A DNA stretch of 8,862 bases from Acidobacteriaceae bacterium (GCA_003140785.1 PLKY01000404.1:1-8862); one strand, 5' to 3'. Positions 1 through 6,480 are shown, counted from the stretch's first letter. Program-made: numbers and translations. The notes: generated by a model from the letters alone, not told the origin.

Positions 1-2
1 CT

Positions 3-74
3 CGCTCGGGAACGAAGAACTTTCTTGCCCAGCTCTCTGGGGATGCCCGCAAGGATTCCGTAGGCAGGGTGTAG
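3..74 (+). CDS. C-terminal end of an unidentified protein, possibly an integrase of a neighbouring element
   Basis: The frame is open from the left edge and ends at TAG 72-74 after 23 codons; the tail reads RSGTKNFLAQLSGDARK and then DSVGRV. This is too short for a family call. Its position suggests a role: it is followed by a pair of arm-like repeats (210-232) and a tRNA core (293), the same order as the integrase end, arm repeats and core at 8779-8862. I therefore infer it could be the end of a second integrase gene. It may equally be a chance open frame, since only 72 bases are visible. Confidence 0.3.
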   Translation, partial: RSGTKNFLAQLSGDARKDSVGRV

Positions 75-209
75 CAGGTGTGGCGCGGACGCACCGTTCC
101 ACTCCGACCCGAAGGACGCACGCAATTGCTCAATTACAGGGCAGGGTTCCAACTCACTGAGAGTGGGATTGAGAGACCTCGGATAGTCAGAGGAGACGAG
201 TAGCAGGAT

Positions 210-232
210 TGCGGGTTGGAATGCGGGTTGGA
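210..232 (+). repeat. Pair of arm-type direct repeats, left of the left core
   Basis: Two copies of TGCGGGTTGGA lie at 210-220 and 222-232, offset by 12 bp. The same pair design with TGTGGGTTG occurs at 421-443 and 8786-8808. Known tyrosine integrases bind short repeats of this kind on the arms of attachment sites. This copy lies outside the element, 60 bp left of the core at 293, in the same orientation and on the same side of the core as the 8786-8808 pair. That fits the integrase-proximal arm of a second element. The rest of 75-292 shows no convincing gene. Confidence 0.55.
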
Positions 233-292
233 CGTGCGAGAAGGGCGACTCCCAAAGGAGCAGATAATCTGCTTAAAATGAGGGGTTTAAAA

Positions 293-337
293 TGGTAGGC
301 ACGACTGGATTCGAACCAGCGACCTCTTCCGTGTCAA
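293..337 (-). repeat. Left attachment site: 3' fragment of tRNA-Val(GAC)
   Basis: Read on the minus strand this is the 3' part of a tRNA: anticodon loop TTGACAC (anticodon GAC, valine), 3' anticodon strand GGAAG, variable loop AGGTC, T-stem GCTGG with loop TTCGAAT and CCAGT, then acceptor CGTGCCT, A and CCA. The T-stem pairs fully with one G-U. To the right of 337 the sequence no longer supplies the CTTCC needed to close the anticodon stem, so the 5' part is absent. The first bases recur at 8846-8862. This is the usual product of integration into a tRNA gene by a tyrosine integrase with crossover near the anticodon loop. Confidence 0.85.
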
Positions 338-420
338 TCTAGCAAGATTATGTTTTTCAACGACTTACAACACCGCGGGGACTGCCAAAGTACGCGGAAG
401 TCGTGCAAGACAATAGTAGT

Positions 421-443
421 TGTGGGTTGAACTGTGGGTTGGA
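421..443 (+). repeat. Pair of arm-type direct repeats, left end of element
   Basis: TGTGGGTTGAA at 421-431 and TGTGGGTTGGA at 433-443 are offset by 12 bp, 83 bp inside the left core. They match the pair at 8786-8808 at the other end, as expected for integrase arm-binding sites on both arms of the circular attachment site. No gene is seen in 338-485. Confidence 0.65.
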
Positions 444-485
444 ATGCCGCATACCCACTCCCACAGCTTCATATGCAGCGGCTCC

Positions 486-1217
486 TTAGAGAGTGACGCC
501 CTTCTTGCTCACGGCAAGAAGCAACTCCACGGCCCACTGGTAACGGGATTGCGCCTTAAGCCATAGGGCGGCGTCTTTGGAGACCCATTCCACGCATTCC
601 AGAATGCTCGAAAGAGCAATGTACGGTTGATCTTTAAACCCTGTATATACCTCATTGTGCGAGGTTAAGATCGGCTCGTGATGCGCGATTCGATTCCGCA
701 AACGGCGGATCACTTCCAGCCGCAAGTGAATGATGCTCCGGGGCGCGGTCGCATGTGGGAATGCCTTGTGTAGGCTTGGCAGCCAAAGTGTCGAGTGAAA
801 CCTTTTGGTGAGAGTGTTCGGCCAGAATCCAAAGGTCAACTCGGCAATCACCTTTCCGGGCAACGCCGTAGGCTGGAGCTTCGCTTTTGCTTCCGTAACC
901 ATGTCGGCCATGACAGCGGTCAGCGAGAGCGCCTCGCCGGTTGTGGACCACGGAAGCGCGACGCCTCCGTCATACCAGGTCGGCGTCCCAAGATCGCGAC
1001 GAAGCGTGTAGTGGATACTGTTCCTTACGGCCACTTCAAGCCCGTGAAGAAAGCCGAAAAGCGCCTCTGAAATGGCTATGTTGTACTCGTATAGTTCCAA
1101 TGCTTTGCCAATATCGCCTTTGGTTGCCGCGAGATAGCGAGACAGCCTCTCTTGCGAAATAACCCGGTCGATGCTGGCAAGGAACTCGGCGGTATATGTG
1201 AACTTTGTGGTTGACAT
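486..1217 (-). CDS. Abi-like (Abi_2/AbiF-AbiD type) HEPN-motif protein, probable abortive-infection effector
   Basis: This is a 243-residue soluble protein starting MSTTKFTYTAEFLASIDRV. The N-terminal helical part, with ISQERLSRYL and then ALELYEYNIAISEALFGFLH, and a central LTFGFW motif are typical of Abi-like proteins (Pfam Abi_2). Near the C-terminus is RLRNRIAHHEPIL, a HEPN-type RNxxxH motif, which in related families forms an RNase active site. Family members act in abortive infection: they stop growth on phage attack. Function here is inferred. I chose ATG 1217 because upstream codons would run through a hairpin and an apparently noncoding unit. No clear ribosome-binding site is visible. 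A possible -10 (TACAAT, 1242-1237, minus strand) overlaps the -10 of the divergent plus-strand promoter. Confidence 0.75.
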   Translation of the reverse strand: MSTTKFTYTAEFLASIDRVISQERLSRYLAATKGDIGKALELYEYNIAISEALFGFLHGLEVAVRNSIHYTLRRDLGTPTWYDGGVALPWSTTGEALSLTAVMADMVTEAKAKLQPTALPGKVIAELTFGFWPNTLTKRFHSTLWLPSLHKAFPHATAPRSIIHLRLEVIRRLRNRIAHHEPILTSHNEVYTGFKDQPYIALSSILECVEWVSKDAALWLKAQSRYQWAVELLLAVSKKGVTL

Positions 1218-1238
1218 GAAAATGATCTGCGCTATCAT
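1211..1238 (+). promoter_or_regulatory. Strong sigma-70-type promoter for the candidate ncRNA, overlapping the Abi start codon
   Basis: A perfect TTGACA (1211-1216), a 16-bp spacer and TATCAT (1233-1238, five of six consensus bases) direct transcription rightward, away from the Abi gene. The -35 box overlaps the Abi ATG (1217-1215, minus strand). No plausible plus-strand protein follows, so the product is probably RNA. Confidence 0.6.
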
Positions 1239-1294
1239 TGTAATGAACGCTGCTGGAGCCATCCCTGCCGAAAGGCACATGACCAGGGCTAAGG

Positions 1295-1333
1295 AAATGA
1301 ATAGGGGGAGGGCAACCTTCCCCCTATTCATTT
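1295..1333 (+). repeat. Perfect 18-bp inverted repeat in the candidate ncRNA
   Basis: Arm AAATGAATAGGGGGAGGG (1295-1312) pairs with 1316-1333 around a CAA loop; one pair is G-U in the plus-strand RNA. It is not followed by a T-run on either strand, so it is not a simple terminator. Confidence 0.85.
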
Positions 1334-1375
1334 GGGATATGATTGTCACCCGCTCAATCGGGATCGTGTAACGTC

Positions 1376-1400
1376 AGCCCCGCCGCAAGGCGGGGCTTTT
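1376..1400 (+). terminator. Intrinsic terminator of the candidate ncRNA
   Basis: AGCCCCGCC, GCAA loop and GGCGGGGCT form a 9-bp stem (1376-1397), followed on the plus strand by TTTTGCTTT. The T-run lies on this side only, so it terminates rightward transcription, for which no protein gene exists here. Confidence 0.8.
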
Positions 1401-1412
1401 GCTTTACCTGCT

Positions 1413-1457
1413 CGTAGCTGCGCCGGTCGTAGCTGCGCCGGTCGTAGATGCCGGTAG
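1413..1457. repeat. 15-bp tandem repeat
   Basis: CGTAGCTGCGCCGGT occurs twice head to tail (1413-1427, 1428-1442), followed by a degenerate third copy to about 1457. It lies in the noncoding stretch between the ncRNA terminator and the end of the nuclease-transposase gene. No role is evident. Confidence 0.7.
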
Positions 1458-1596
1458 GCGGCACGTCTCCCTTCGTAGGACCTGTCCTTCTGGCAGCGTA
1501 GACACGCCCAAATGCACCGAATCTGACCATGGCTTGAAAATGTTGAAATTAGCGAAATTAGCGAGAAAGAGACTGCGCCGGCTTCACCCGCCGCCA

Positions 1597-4353
1597 CTAG
1601 CAGTGCCTATTGCGTGTGTAATCTTCGACAAGCTTCTCACCGGACCGAAGGAATTGAAGAAAGTCGACCCCCCTGTATTCGCAGGTCTGAAAAATGCTTA
1701 AGAGCACAAGATAATCACGGATGCCACTCTCAGTTGAATATGCCTCAATTACATTGCGGAGCGCAGCGAATGCCTTTATCGCGTGTTCTGCGTTGTTATT
1801 GTTCCAAGGGACGCCATCATGATCCAGAAAGGTAAAGAGCTTCGCTCGATTTCTTTTGAACCTGTCCTGCGCCTTTTGCGCCAGTTCTGTCTTGTAGTCG
1901 CGAGCTAGGAGGCGCTCGTAGAACCGCGTCACCTGGACGCGGTGTTTCCTCAGAAAGTGAGCCTTCAGGCCATACCGGTCGATAGTCTCAACTACGGGCT
2001 TCAATAGCGCTGCGAACTCATGCACAAGTGTCTTCATTTCTTCATTGAATGGCTCCTTGAGAACATCTTCATTCAAGTCGCGAATCAAATGGACCAAGCA
2101 TTTCTGCTGTGCGCATGAAATCGAATCATACGCAGAATAAAAATCGGAGACCAATACACCGTCGAAACCACTCAGGAAATTCTCGGCAACGCTCCCCTCG
2201 CGAGTAGCAGACCAAAGGTAAACCACCTCTTCCATGCTCGTGAATACCCACACATAGCCATTGCTAGTCTTCGTACTTAGGTGAGTTTCATCTGCATGTA
2301 TGAGTTTTCCATCCAGTACTGTCCGCTTGATCTCTTCATAGGCATCTTGGTATATTTCTGCGGCCCTGTGCTTCACGCTGCTGAGCGTACTCTGGCCTAC
2401 GTTATAACCAAAATATGTATATATACTTCCGGATAACTTAAGTTGAGGAATATGTAACTCAATAATGTTATGAACAACATATGCCATGAACTGCCGTCCG
2501 TAACGGTGCTTCGTCCATTCATAGACATCCGAAGCAAACTTCGTCCCGCAACTCCGACACTTGTAATGGTGAATGAAATATTTGGTAACCCACCGTCTGA
2601 TGCCACCGGTAGTGAACCGCAGATCATACAACAGCTTGCTGTGCTTTCCGTAGATTGATATTTTATGAGAAGAACAACCTGGGCAAGTCCAGCGCCGAGA
2701 AGCATTGAATGTCTTGTTCACGCGCAAAACCAGACTACGACGCTGATTTCTTCTAGCGGCTCGCCTGATCCGAGGATTGGACCGAACGTATATCCTGTCG
2801 CGCTGATAATCCCAGTACGCGCATTTATTTATCTGTTCGAGCTCTGGAAGCACAAAATCCACCGGTCCAAGCCTGTACGGAATTTGTGGCTTGAGTGAAT
2901 CGACGTGGACAGCATCCGGATAAGAGAGCACTGTAGGCGAAGAACTGTCCTTTGGGATGAGTTCAAGCAATGTCCTTACTACGAGTTCCAAGGCGGCACA
3001 GTCGTCAAGATTGTAATTTATGAGATCCTGCTTGGTGTCTTCGCTACCGGTGAGTTCCCACTCGTGCCGGAGGAGTATGCTTCGTTGGCCGGAGGGCTCC
3101 TCAATTGACCATTTGTAGCCAAGATGTGAGGCAATGTCTTTAAGGCTGTTGGAATACGTCGGAAAATAGACGCGTCCATACACGATAGAAAGAATATTCT
3201 GGGCGGATTTCATCAATCGATGCACCATCGATCCTTCGGCTTCTGAGGTGTCGCCATACCGCTTCTTCATGCGGCGCAGAAATGCGGTCTCATAGCTACC
3301 GTAGAAAATCAACTGAGGATTCTCGATCTCGGCAATGATTTGAAGGAATTCACGCCAAATGTTCTCCTCGTTTACACGGCTATTTGCCCAAAGGGATCGT
3401 TGTTCAACGGAATTGGCACCCGGAATTCTCAGGCCTATAAGGTAGTACGAGTCACGATCAGGCATCCCTTCGACATCAATATATACGGGGGTTCCCGTAA
3501 TGGCCAGCTCTAGCTTGCCAGCGACGTACACTCGCTTCTCACGAATTGCGAGAGCCTTGAGAGAGTGGAAGTACTTGACTGTTCGGGGATTAGATCGCTT
3601 TGATTTCTTCCTTGCCCGAAACGTATAGGACAACTGCTTGACGGTAAAAATGCCCTTGTTTCTGAGGTTGCGTATCTCCTTTTCCTTGATTCCCCAAAGG
3701 AGACTAAGGTCATCTTTCTCAATGGCAGCCGCCCGGCAATCGTCTCTGAAAGCACAAGTCGGGCAGTGCTGATTCAAGCGTAGCACTGGAGGTTCGCTGG
3801 TCGGCTCGTCGAGCGCACGTATCTTTTCAAGAGCGCTGTCAGCTTTTGTCAACGCTTTGGCTAGCTTCACCTTCGTCATCCTGAAGTCGCTACCGTGGAG
3901 AATGCTTCCGAACGAAGGCCGACAAGCGTTCCAGCGAATGAGAACTGAAGCGCATAGTGCAAGGCGCAGGTAGTCTTCTTTGCTGATCTTTTCGTTTTTG
4001 ACGAAAACTATCGGGATGTAGTCTGGTTGGCCGGTGCTCGTACTGCCTGGAGCCGCCATCAATGCGTCAAATCGAATGGAGAGGTTGCTGTCGGTTGCCG
4101 TGACGTCGATGGCAAGGTCATATCTGTCCGCAAAAACGCTTGATAGTCCAACGCCTGTACATACCTGTTTACCTTTGTTCCGGTAGCCCCGCAAAAGGTG
4201 CTCCCGAGCGCGGCTATGATAGCTTTCTCGGAGCCTTTCGGACAGCTCAACGAAATCTATTTGTCGTCCGAGCGCACCAGTAAGTCTTAGGTACCCTCGG
4301 TACGGACATTCGATGAAATCCATGAAAAGTTCGTTGGTGACAAGGGTGTTCAT
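1597..4353 (-). CDS. Fusion of Cas4/RecB-like (TM0106-type) nuclease, DEDD exonuclease and IS66-like DDE transposase
   Basis: This is a 918-residue protein with an uninterrupted frame. Residues 1-210 look like a TM0106-type RecB/Cas4 domain, with Fe-S cysteines C16 (ECPYRGYL) and C197, C200, C206 (CPTCAFRDDC). The usual acidic residue before the motif lysine is missing (VFVK near 116-119), so nuclease activity of this part is uncertain. Residues 215-250 resemble a helix-hairpin-helix. Residues 290-460 are an RNase_H_2 DEDD exonuclease with D293/E295, E355 and D450/D451. C557, C560, C599 and C602 form a zinc ribbon. Residues 680-870 are an IS66-like catalytic domain: D688 (HADET), D737 (VSDFYSAYD), E856 (NNNNAEHAIK). 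The ATG has a GGGGAG site 7 bases upstream (4361-4366). The gene lies just behind a broken tnpA in the same direction. Base composition looks lower in GC than the integrase region. Whether it still transposes is unknown. Confidence 0.8.
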   Translation of the reverse strand: MNTLVTNELFMDFIECPYRGYLRLTGALGRQIDFVELSERLRESYHSRAREHLLRGYRNKGKQVCTGVGLSSVFADRYDLAIDVTATDSNLSIRFDALMAAPGSTSTGQPDYIPIVFVKNEKISKEDYLRLALCASVLIRWNACRPSFGSILHGSDFRMTKVKLAKALTKADSALEKIRALDEPTSEPPVLRLNQHCPTCAFRDDCRAAAIEKDDLSLLWGIKEKEIRNLRNKGIFTVKQLSYTFRARKKSKRSNPRTVKYFHSLKALAIREKRVYVAGKLELAITGTPVYIDVEGMPDRDSYYLIGLRIPGANSVEQRSLWANSRVNEENIWREFLQIIAEIENPQLIFYGSYETAFLRRMKKRYGDTSEAEGSMVHRLMKSAQNILSIVYGRVYFPTYSNSLKDIASHLGYKWSIEEPSGQRSILLRHEWELTGSEDTKQDLINYNLDDCAALELVVRTLLELIPKDSSSPTVLSYPDAVHVDSLKPQIPYRLGPVDFVLPELEQINKCAYWDYQRDRIYVRSNPRIRRAARRNQRRSLVLRVNKTFNASRRWTCPGCSSHKISIYGKHSKLLYDLRFTTGGIRRWVTKYFIHHYKCRSCGTKFASDVYEWTKHRYGRQFMAYVVHNIIELHIPQLKLSGSIYTYFGYNVGQSTLSSVKHRAAEIYQDAYEEIKRTVLDGKLIHADETHLSTKTSNGYVWVFTSMEEVVYLWSATREGSVAENFLSGFDGVLVSDFYSAYDSISCAQQKCLVHLIRDLNEDVLKEPFNEEMKTLVHEFAALLKPVVETIDRYGLKAHFLRKHRVQVTRFYERLLARDYKTELAQKAQDRFKRNRAKLFTFLDHDGVPWNNNNAEHAIKAFAALRNVIEAYSTESGIRDYLVLLSIFQTCEYRGVDFLQFLRSGEKLVEDYTRNRHC

Positions 4354-4377
4354 CGTCAGGCTCCCCGCCGGCTGGAA

Positions 4378-4632
4378 TCACCGCATAAACGCTGCCGAGC
4401 ATCGCTGACAATCGCTTGCCAGGCGCCACAGGGATCGGTTCCCCGGCGCTGCCACTTCTACCGGAACAAACTTTACTGCTTCCGTTTCGCGAACCCGCTT
4501 CTTCCACTCATAAAACTGCCAATCGCGAAGACCCCGCTCATGGCAGAACACCGCTACACTCTGGCCGCTTGCAATCTACTCCCAAACCAGCCCTCGCCCC
4601 TTTGCCCACTCCTCCGTTCGCTTCCGCCTCAT
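4378..4632 (-). pseudogene. tnpA: IS66 tnpA remnant with an in-frame stop
   Basis: From ATG 4632 the frame reads MRRKRTEEWAKGRGLVWE and then TAG (4578-4576). Beyond the stop it continues IASGQSVAVFCHERGLRDWQ, FYEWKKRVRE and VKFVPVEVAAP, ending at TGA 4380-4378. The FYEWKKR and FVPVEVA motifs are characteristic of the small accessory protein TnpA of IS66-family elements. A CAG-to-TAG change would explain the stop. The C-terminus after VAAP does not look like the family and is probably also damaged. GTGATTCCAGC just downstream resembles the start of a tnpB gene, but no TnpB follows. Confidence 0.7.
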
Positions 4633-4670
4633 CCTTCTACACTGCGCCTCTATCACGCACCGCACAAGAT

Positions 4671-4690
4671 GGGGTCTACATAGCGCTCAC
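4671..4690 (-). repeat. Possible left terminal sequence of the IS66-derived element
   Basis: On the minus strand this reads GTGAGCGCTATGTAGACCCC, 38 bases before the tnpA start at its inner edge and 58 at its outer edge. IS66-family ends commonly begin GTAAGCG or similar. No convincing inverted partner was found past the other end of the block, so this is tentative. Confidence 0.3.
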
Positions 4691-5085
4691 AAACCAACCC
4701 AGTACACTGCGCGCAAGTCATTCCTTAAATCCTCCAGGGATTCCACCCGCATAGCCACGGGTCAGCTCGCAAATCCGAAATAATCGTACGCCAAGGAGCA
4801 AAGGGGTTGTCCGGTAACGTGCTGGGGCGCCGGGGCCGGAGGGGGCGCGGCTTGCTCCTTTAGGGACCCAAACCAATATCGAAGCTCTGCTCTGGCTCCT
4901 GCCGCGGCGCGATCTTCCACTGCGGTGTGACAACCTGCCCCTGGTTCATCTCTGGCACATGGGGCCGCCGCACGGGAGGCGTTCTACGTCTGCCCCTTCG
5001 CTCCAAGACGGCGAAGCTTGGCTGCAATATTTTTTTTGTGAGTGTACATCTGGCCCCAGAGTCCTGCCGGGCCTACTGGGAAACC
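4691..5085. other. Gene-poor stretch between the IS-derived block and the RHH gene
   Basis: There is no convincing gene in 395 bases. Visible items are an inverted repeat AAGGAGCAA (4793-4801) with TTGCTCCTT (4852-4860), and a short minus-strand frame of 29 codons (4949-4860) starting MNQGQVVTPQWKIAPRQEPE, which may be the tail of a decayed gene. A run of eight T lies at 5030-5037. Confidence 0.5.
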
Positions 5086-5529
5086 TTACTCTTCCTCAAG
5101 TCCAAGCTCTGCGGCGGAATAGGCGCCCGATTCTCTTCGGCGCTGGAACTCGCGGGCGGCAGTGATGTTCACCTGCTCATAGATTTTGGTTGCCCGCGCC
5201 CTAGCCCCTGCCATGAGCTCCGATGGAACTGCGGGGAGAGCGGTCAACGCGTACTTGATGAACGTGTCGGTCAAGGCAAGATGAAGCTGGCTGACCGTCT
5301 CCAGGCTCCGGAACCTATGGGCAAGGCTGTCCGCAAGATTCCCAAACAGCGAGTAGACGAGTTGCTCAAGGTCGTCGCGCTGGTTGGTGCCCACCGTGAC
5401 AAGGTAGTCGAAAACCTCGTTGTCACTCTTCGCGTGGAGTTGGGCCTTCAAGGCCGCAACGCGCTCCCCCTGGGCGCGATTGAGGCGAACGGTGTAGCGA
5501 ACGGTATGGGGTGGCTTCGGTCTCGACAT
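5086..5529 (-). CDS. Ribbon-helix-helix-type DNA-binding protein
   Basis: This is a 147-residue protein starting MSRPKPPHTVRYTVRLNRAQ. The N-terminal pattern, a short basic strand (VRYTVRLN) followed by two helices through about residue 45, fits an RHH domain, as in plasmid partition and relaxosome accessory proteins. The rest is predicted helical and ends in an acidic tail (ELGLEEE). I chose ATG 5529; in-frame codons further upstream run through the repeat array and look noncoding. There is no ribosome-binding site, but a promoter (5536-5565) would start transcription close to this ATG, giving a leaderless message. Orthologous function is not recognised. The nearby CTGAT array is an obvious candidate target, by inference only. 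Confidence 0.65.
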   Translation of the reverse strand: MSRPKPPHTVRYTVRLNRAQGERVAALKAQLHAKSDNEVFDYLVTVGTNQRDDLEQLVYSLFGNLADSLAHRFRSLETVSQLHLALTDTFIKYALTALPAVPSELMAGARARATKIYEQVNITAAREFQRRRESGAYSAAELGLEEE

Positions 5530-5760
5530 AGCAACACTATACCGCACTGTGCATTGCAGTAGCAAGATGACGCACACGGCCAATCTAAAGTACATCAGTG
5601 CGTCACACATCATGATTGATAGAAAATGAGATGCACGGAGAAAACCTTCAAAGTGCGTCTGCGCTTTATGTTCCACTAATACACCACTCTGACAGACCCG
5701 CCTTTGAGACCGATGCTCCTGCGAGACATGGCAGGCCGCAAAGTTGAGACGTGGGCCGGA
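5530..5760. other. Noncoding regulatory stretch left of the CTGAT array
   Basis: There is no gene here. Besides the RHH promoter it holds an inverted repeat GACGCAC (5569-5575) with GTGCGTC (5598-5604), and GTGCGTC again at 5653-5659. Together with the array to its right, the gene-free span runs from 5530 to 5925. Confidence 0.5.
5536..5565 (-). promoter_or_regulatory. Promoter of the RHH gene, probably leaderless
   Basis: On the minus strand TTGCTA (5565-5560), an 18-bp spacer and TATAGT (5541-5536, five of six consensus bases) lie directly before ATG 5529. The spacer contains TGTGCATTGCAGTA (plus strand, 5548-5561), matched at 13 of 14 positions upstream of the excisionase-like gene (7336-7349). 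Confidence 0.5.
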
Positions 5761-5871
5761 CTGATTTTGCCTGATCGGGCAAGATTTTGGCTGATTTTGC
5801 CTGATTGCACGTCCAATTGGCTTCGAGTCAGGCATTGTCAGTAGGAATCAGTCTTAATCAGGCGAAATCAG
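5761..5871. repeat. Two mirrored blocks of CTGAT half-sites at exact 10-bp spacing
   Basis: CTGAT starts at 5761, 5771, 5791 and 5801, with a degenerate AAGAT at 5781. The complement (A/G)TCAG lies at 5827, 5837, 5847, 5857 and 5867. All steps are exactly 10 bp and the two blocks are mirror images about position 5816, where the palindrome CCAATTGG (5813-5820) sits. The 15-mer CTGATTTTGCCTGAT occurs twice (5761, 5791), and its complement with one change at 5857-5871. This fits a site for cooperative binding along one face of the helix: a centromere-like site, an origin or transfer-origin accessory site, or a complex operator. RHH-type genes lie on both sides. Confidence 0.85.
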
Positions 5872-5925
5872 GGAAAATCTGTCCTGCGGGCATGCGACTC
5901 TCGGAACGCCATCGCGTCTATCGAA

Positions 5926-6420
5926 ATGTACATGGCGGTTATGGAGAACATCCCGGAAGTCAAACAGCTTGTAGAACTCCTTCAGGCGCGGCGCGAGTTG
6001 CTGCCCCTGAAGGCGCTCTTTCTGAAGGGTGCCGCAGTCGAGTTGAATGCGGCACACGCGATTGGGCTTCCGTGGAAAGACATCTGGCGTGTACTTGTCG
6101 ATCACGGATACCAAGGTAGCTACCAGCAATTCTGGCGCATGGCGCTGCTGCTGAATGGGGTGACGCCGCGCAGATCGCAGGGGCGCAAGAACCTCCCCAC
6201 TCCTCCGAGCGGAAAGAGAACGATGCGAGACGAACTTCGACCCGAAGAGCAACCGGAGCCGATCAACAGGAATCAGGAAAAACCCGAATGGCAAATACGG
6301 AGAGAACAGGAAATGGCGAGGCTGGATCGCGAAGCGGAACTGAATCGCCAGAGAGAGGCGCGATTGCAACCTGTGAAGATATTCAAGCCGAGCGCATTTG
6401 TGGGCAGGAGCGAGGATTGA
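5926..6420 (+). CDS. TraK-like small DNA-binding protein
   Basis: This is a 164-residue protein. Residues 24-72 (LPLKALFLKGAAVELNAAHA, then IGLPWKDIWRVLVDHGYQGS and YQQFWRMALLL) resemble the helix-turn-helix region of TraK-type plasmid proteins, in which a small IW..L...G..SY..F pattern follows a helical segment; IncP TraK binds the transfer origin. The second half is highly charged and rich in Q, R and E, probably extended or coiled. No ribosome-binding site marks the start; ATG 5932 or 5941 are alternatives, and the frame is open back to 5845 without a standard start. It lies 55 bp right of the CTGAT array, which could be its promoter region or target. The family assignment rests on pattern recall. 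Confidence 0.55.
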   Translation: MYMAVMENIPEVKQLVELLQARRELLPLKALFLKGAAVELNAAHAIGLPWKDIWRVLVDHGYQGSYQQFWRMALLLNGVTPRRSQGRKNLPTPPSGKRTMRDELRPEEQPEPINRNQEKPEWQIRREQEMARLDREAELNRQREARLQPVKIFKPSAFVGRSED

Positions 6421-6480
6421 GCGCGGCCTGCTTCGCCGCCGTTGCTACTCTGCTGACGCAGACCTTGACAATGAAAACGG

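Larger units (their letters stand above)
1245..1401 (+). ncRNA. Candidate structured small RNA divergent from the Abi-like gene
   Basis: The unit is about 155 nt between the promoter at 1211-1238 and the terminator at 1376-1400. Visible structure: TGCC-GAAA-GGCA (1267-1278) inside CCCT/AGGG pairing; a perfect 18-bp hairpin (1295-1312 with 1316-1333, one G-U pair, CAA loop); a small CCCG/CGGG hairpin near 1349-1362; and a terminator stem with a GCAA tetraloop. Genes for Abi_2-type proteins are known to occur beside a conserved structured RNA, the abiF motif, which often has stable tetraloops; this arrangement resembles that. I cannot test a covariance model. The transcript start is inferred from the promoter. 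Confidence 0.6.
1597..4690 (-). mobile_element. IS66-derived element, degenerate or rearranged
   Basis: The order on the minus strand is a possible left end (4690), a tnpA remnant, a trace of a tnpB start, and a tnpC-like gene fused to nuclease domains. Classical IS66 elements carry tnpA, tnpB and tnpC between inverted repeats with an 8-bp target duplication. Here tnpA has a nonsense codon, tnpB is absent, and I found neither a matching right inverted repeat nor a target duplication, so boundaries are approximate. Confidence 0.5.

Noticed and set aside
1218..1349. In-frame N-terminal extension of the Abi-like protein to ATG 1349
   Set aside because: It would translate the 18-bp hairpin and the promoter region; the family-like sequence begins at the ATG at 1217.
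1491..1516. Possible right inverted repeat of the IS66-like block (GGCAGCGTAGACACGCCC)
   Set aside because: It resembles GTGAGCGCTATGTAGACCCC only with gaps, and no target duplication is visible.
1543..1565. Short repeat GAAATTAGC, twice
   Set aside because: Two short AT-rich copies only; no array, and no link to a coding or structural feature.
5530..5835. In-frame upstream extension of the RHH gene to ATG 5835
   Set aside because: It runs through the phased repeat array and the promoter; the residues look like translated noncoding DNA.
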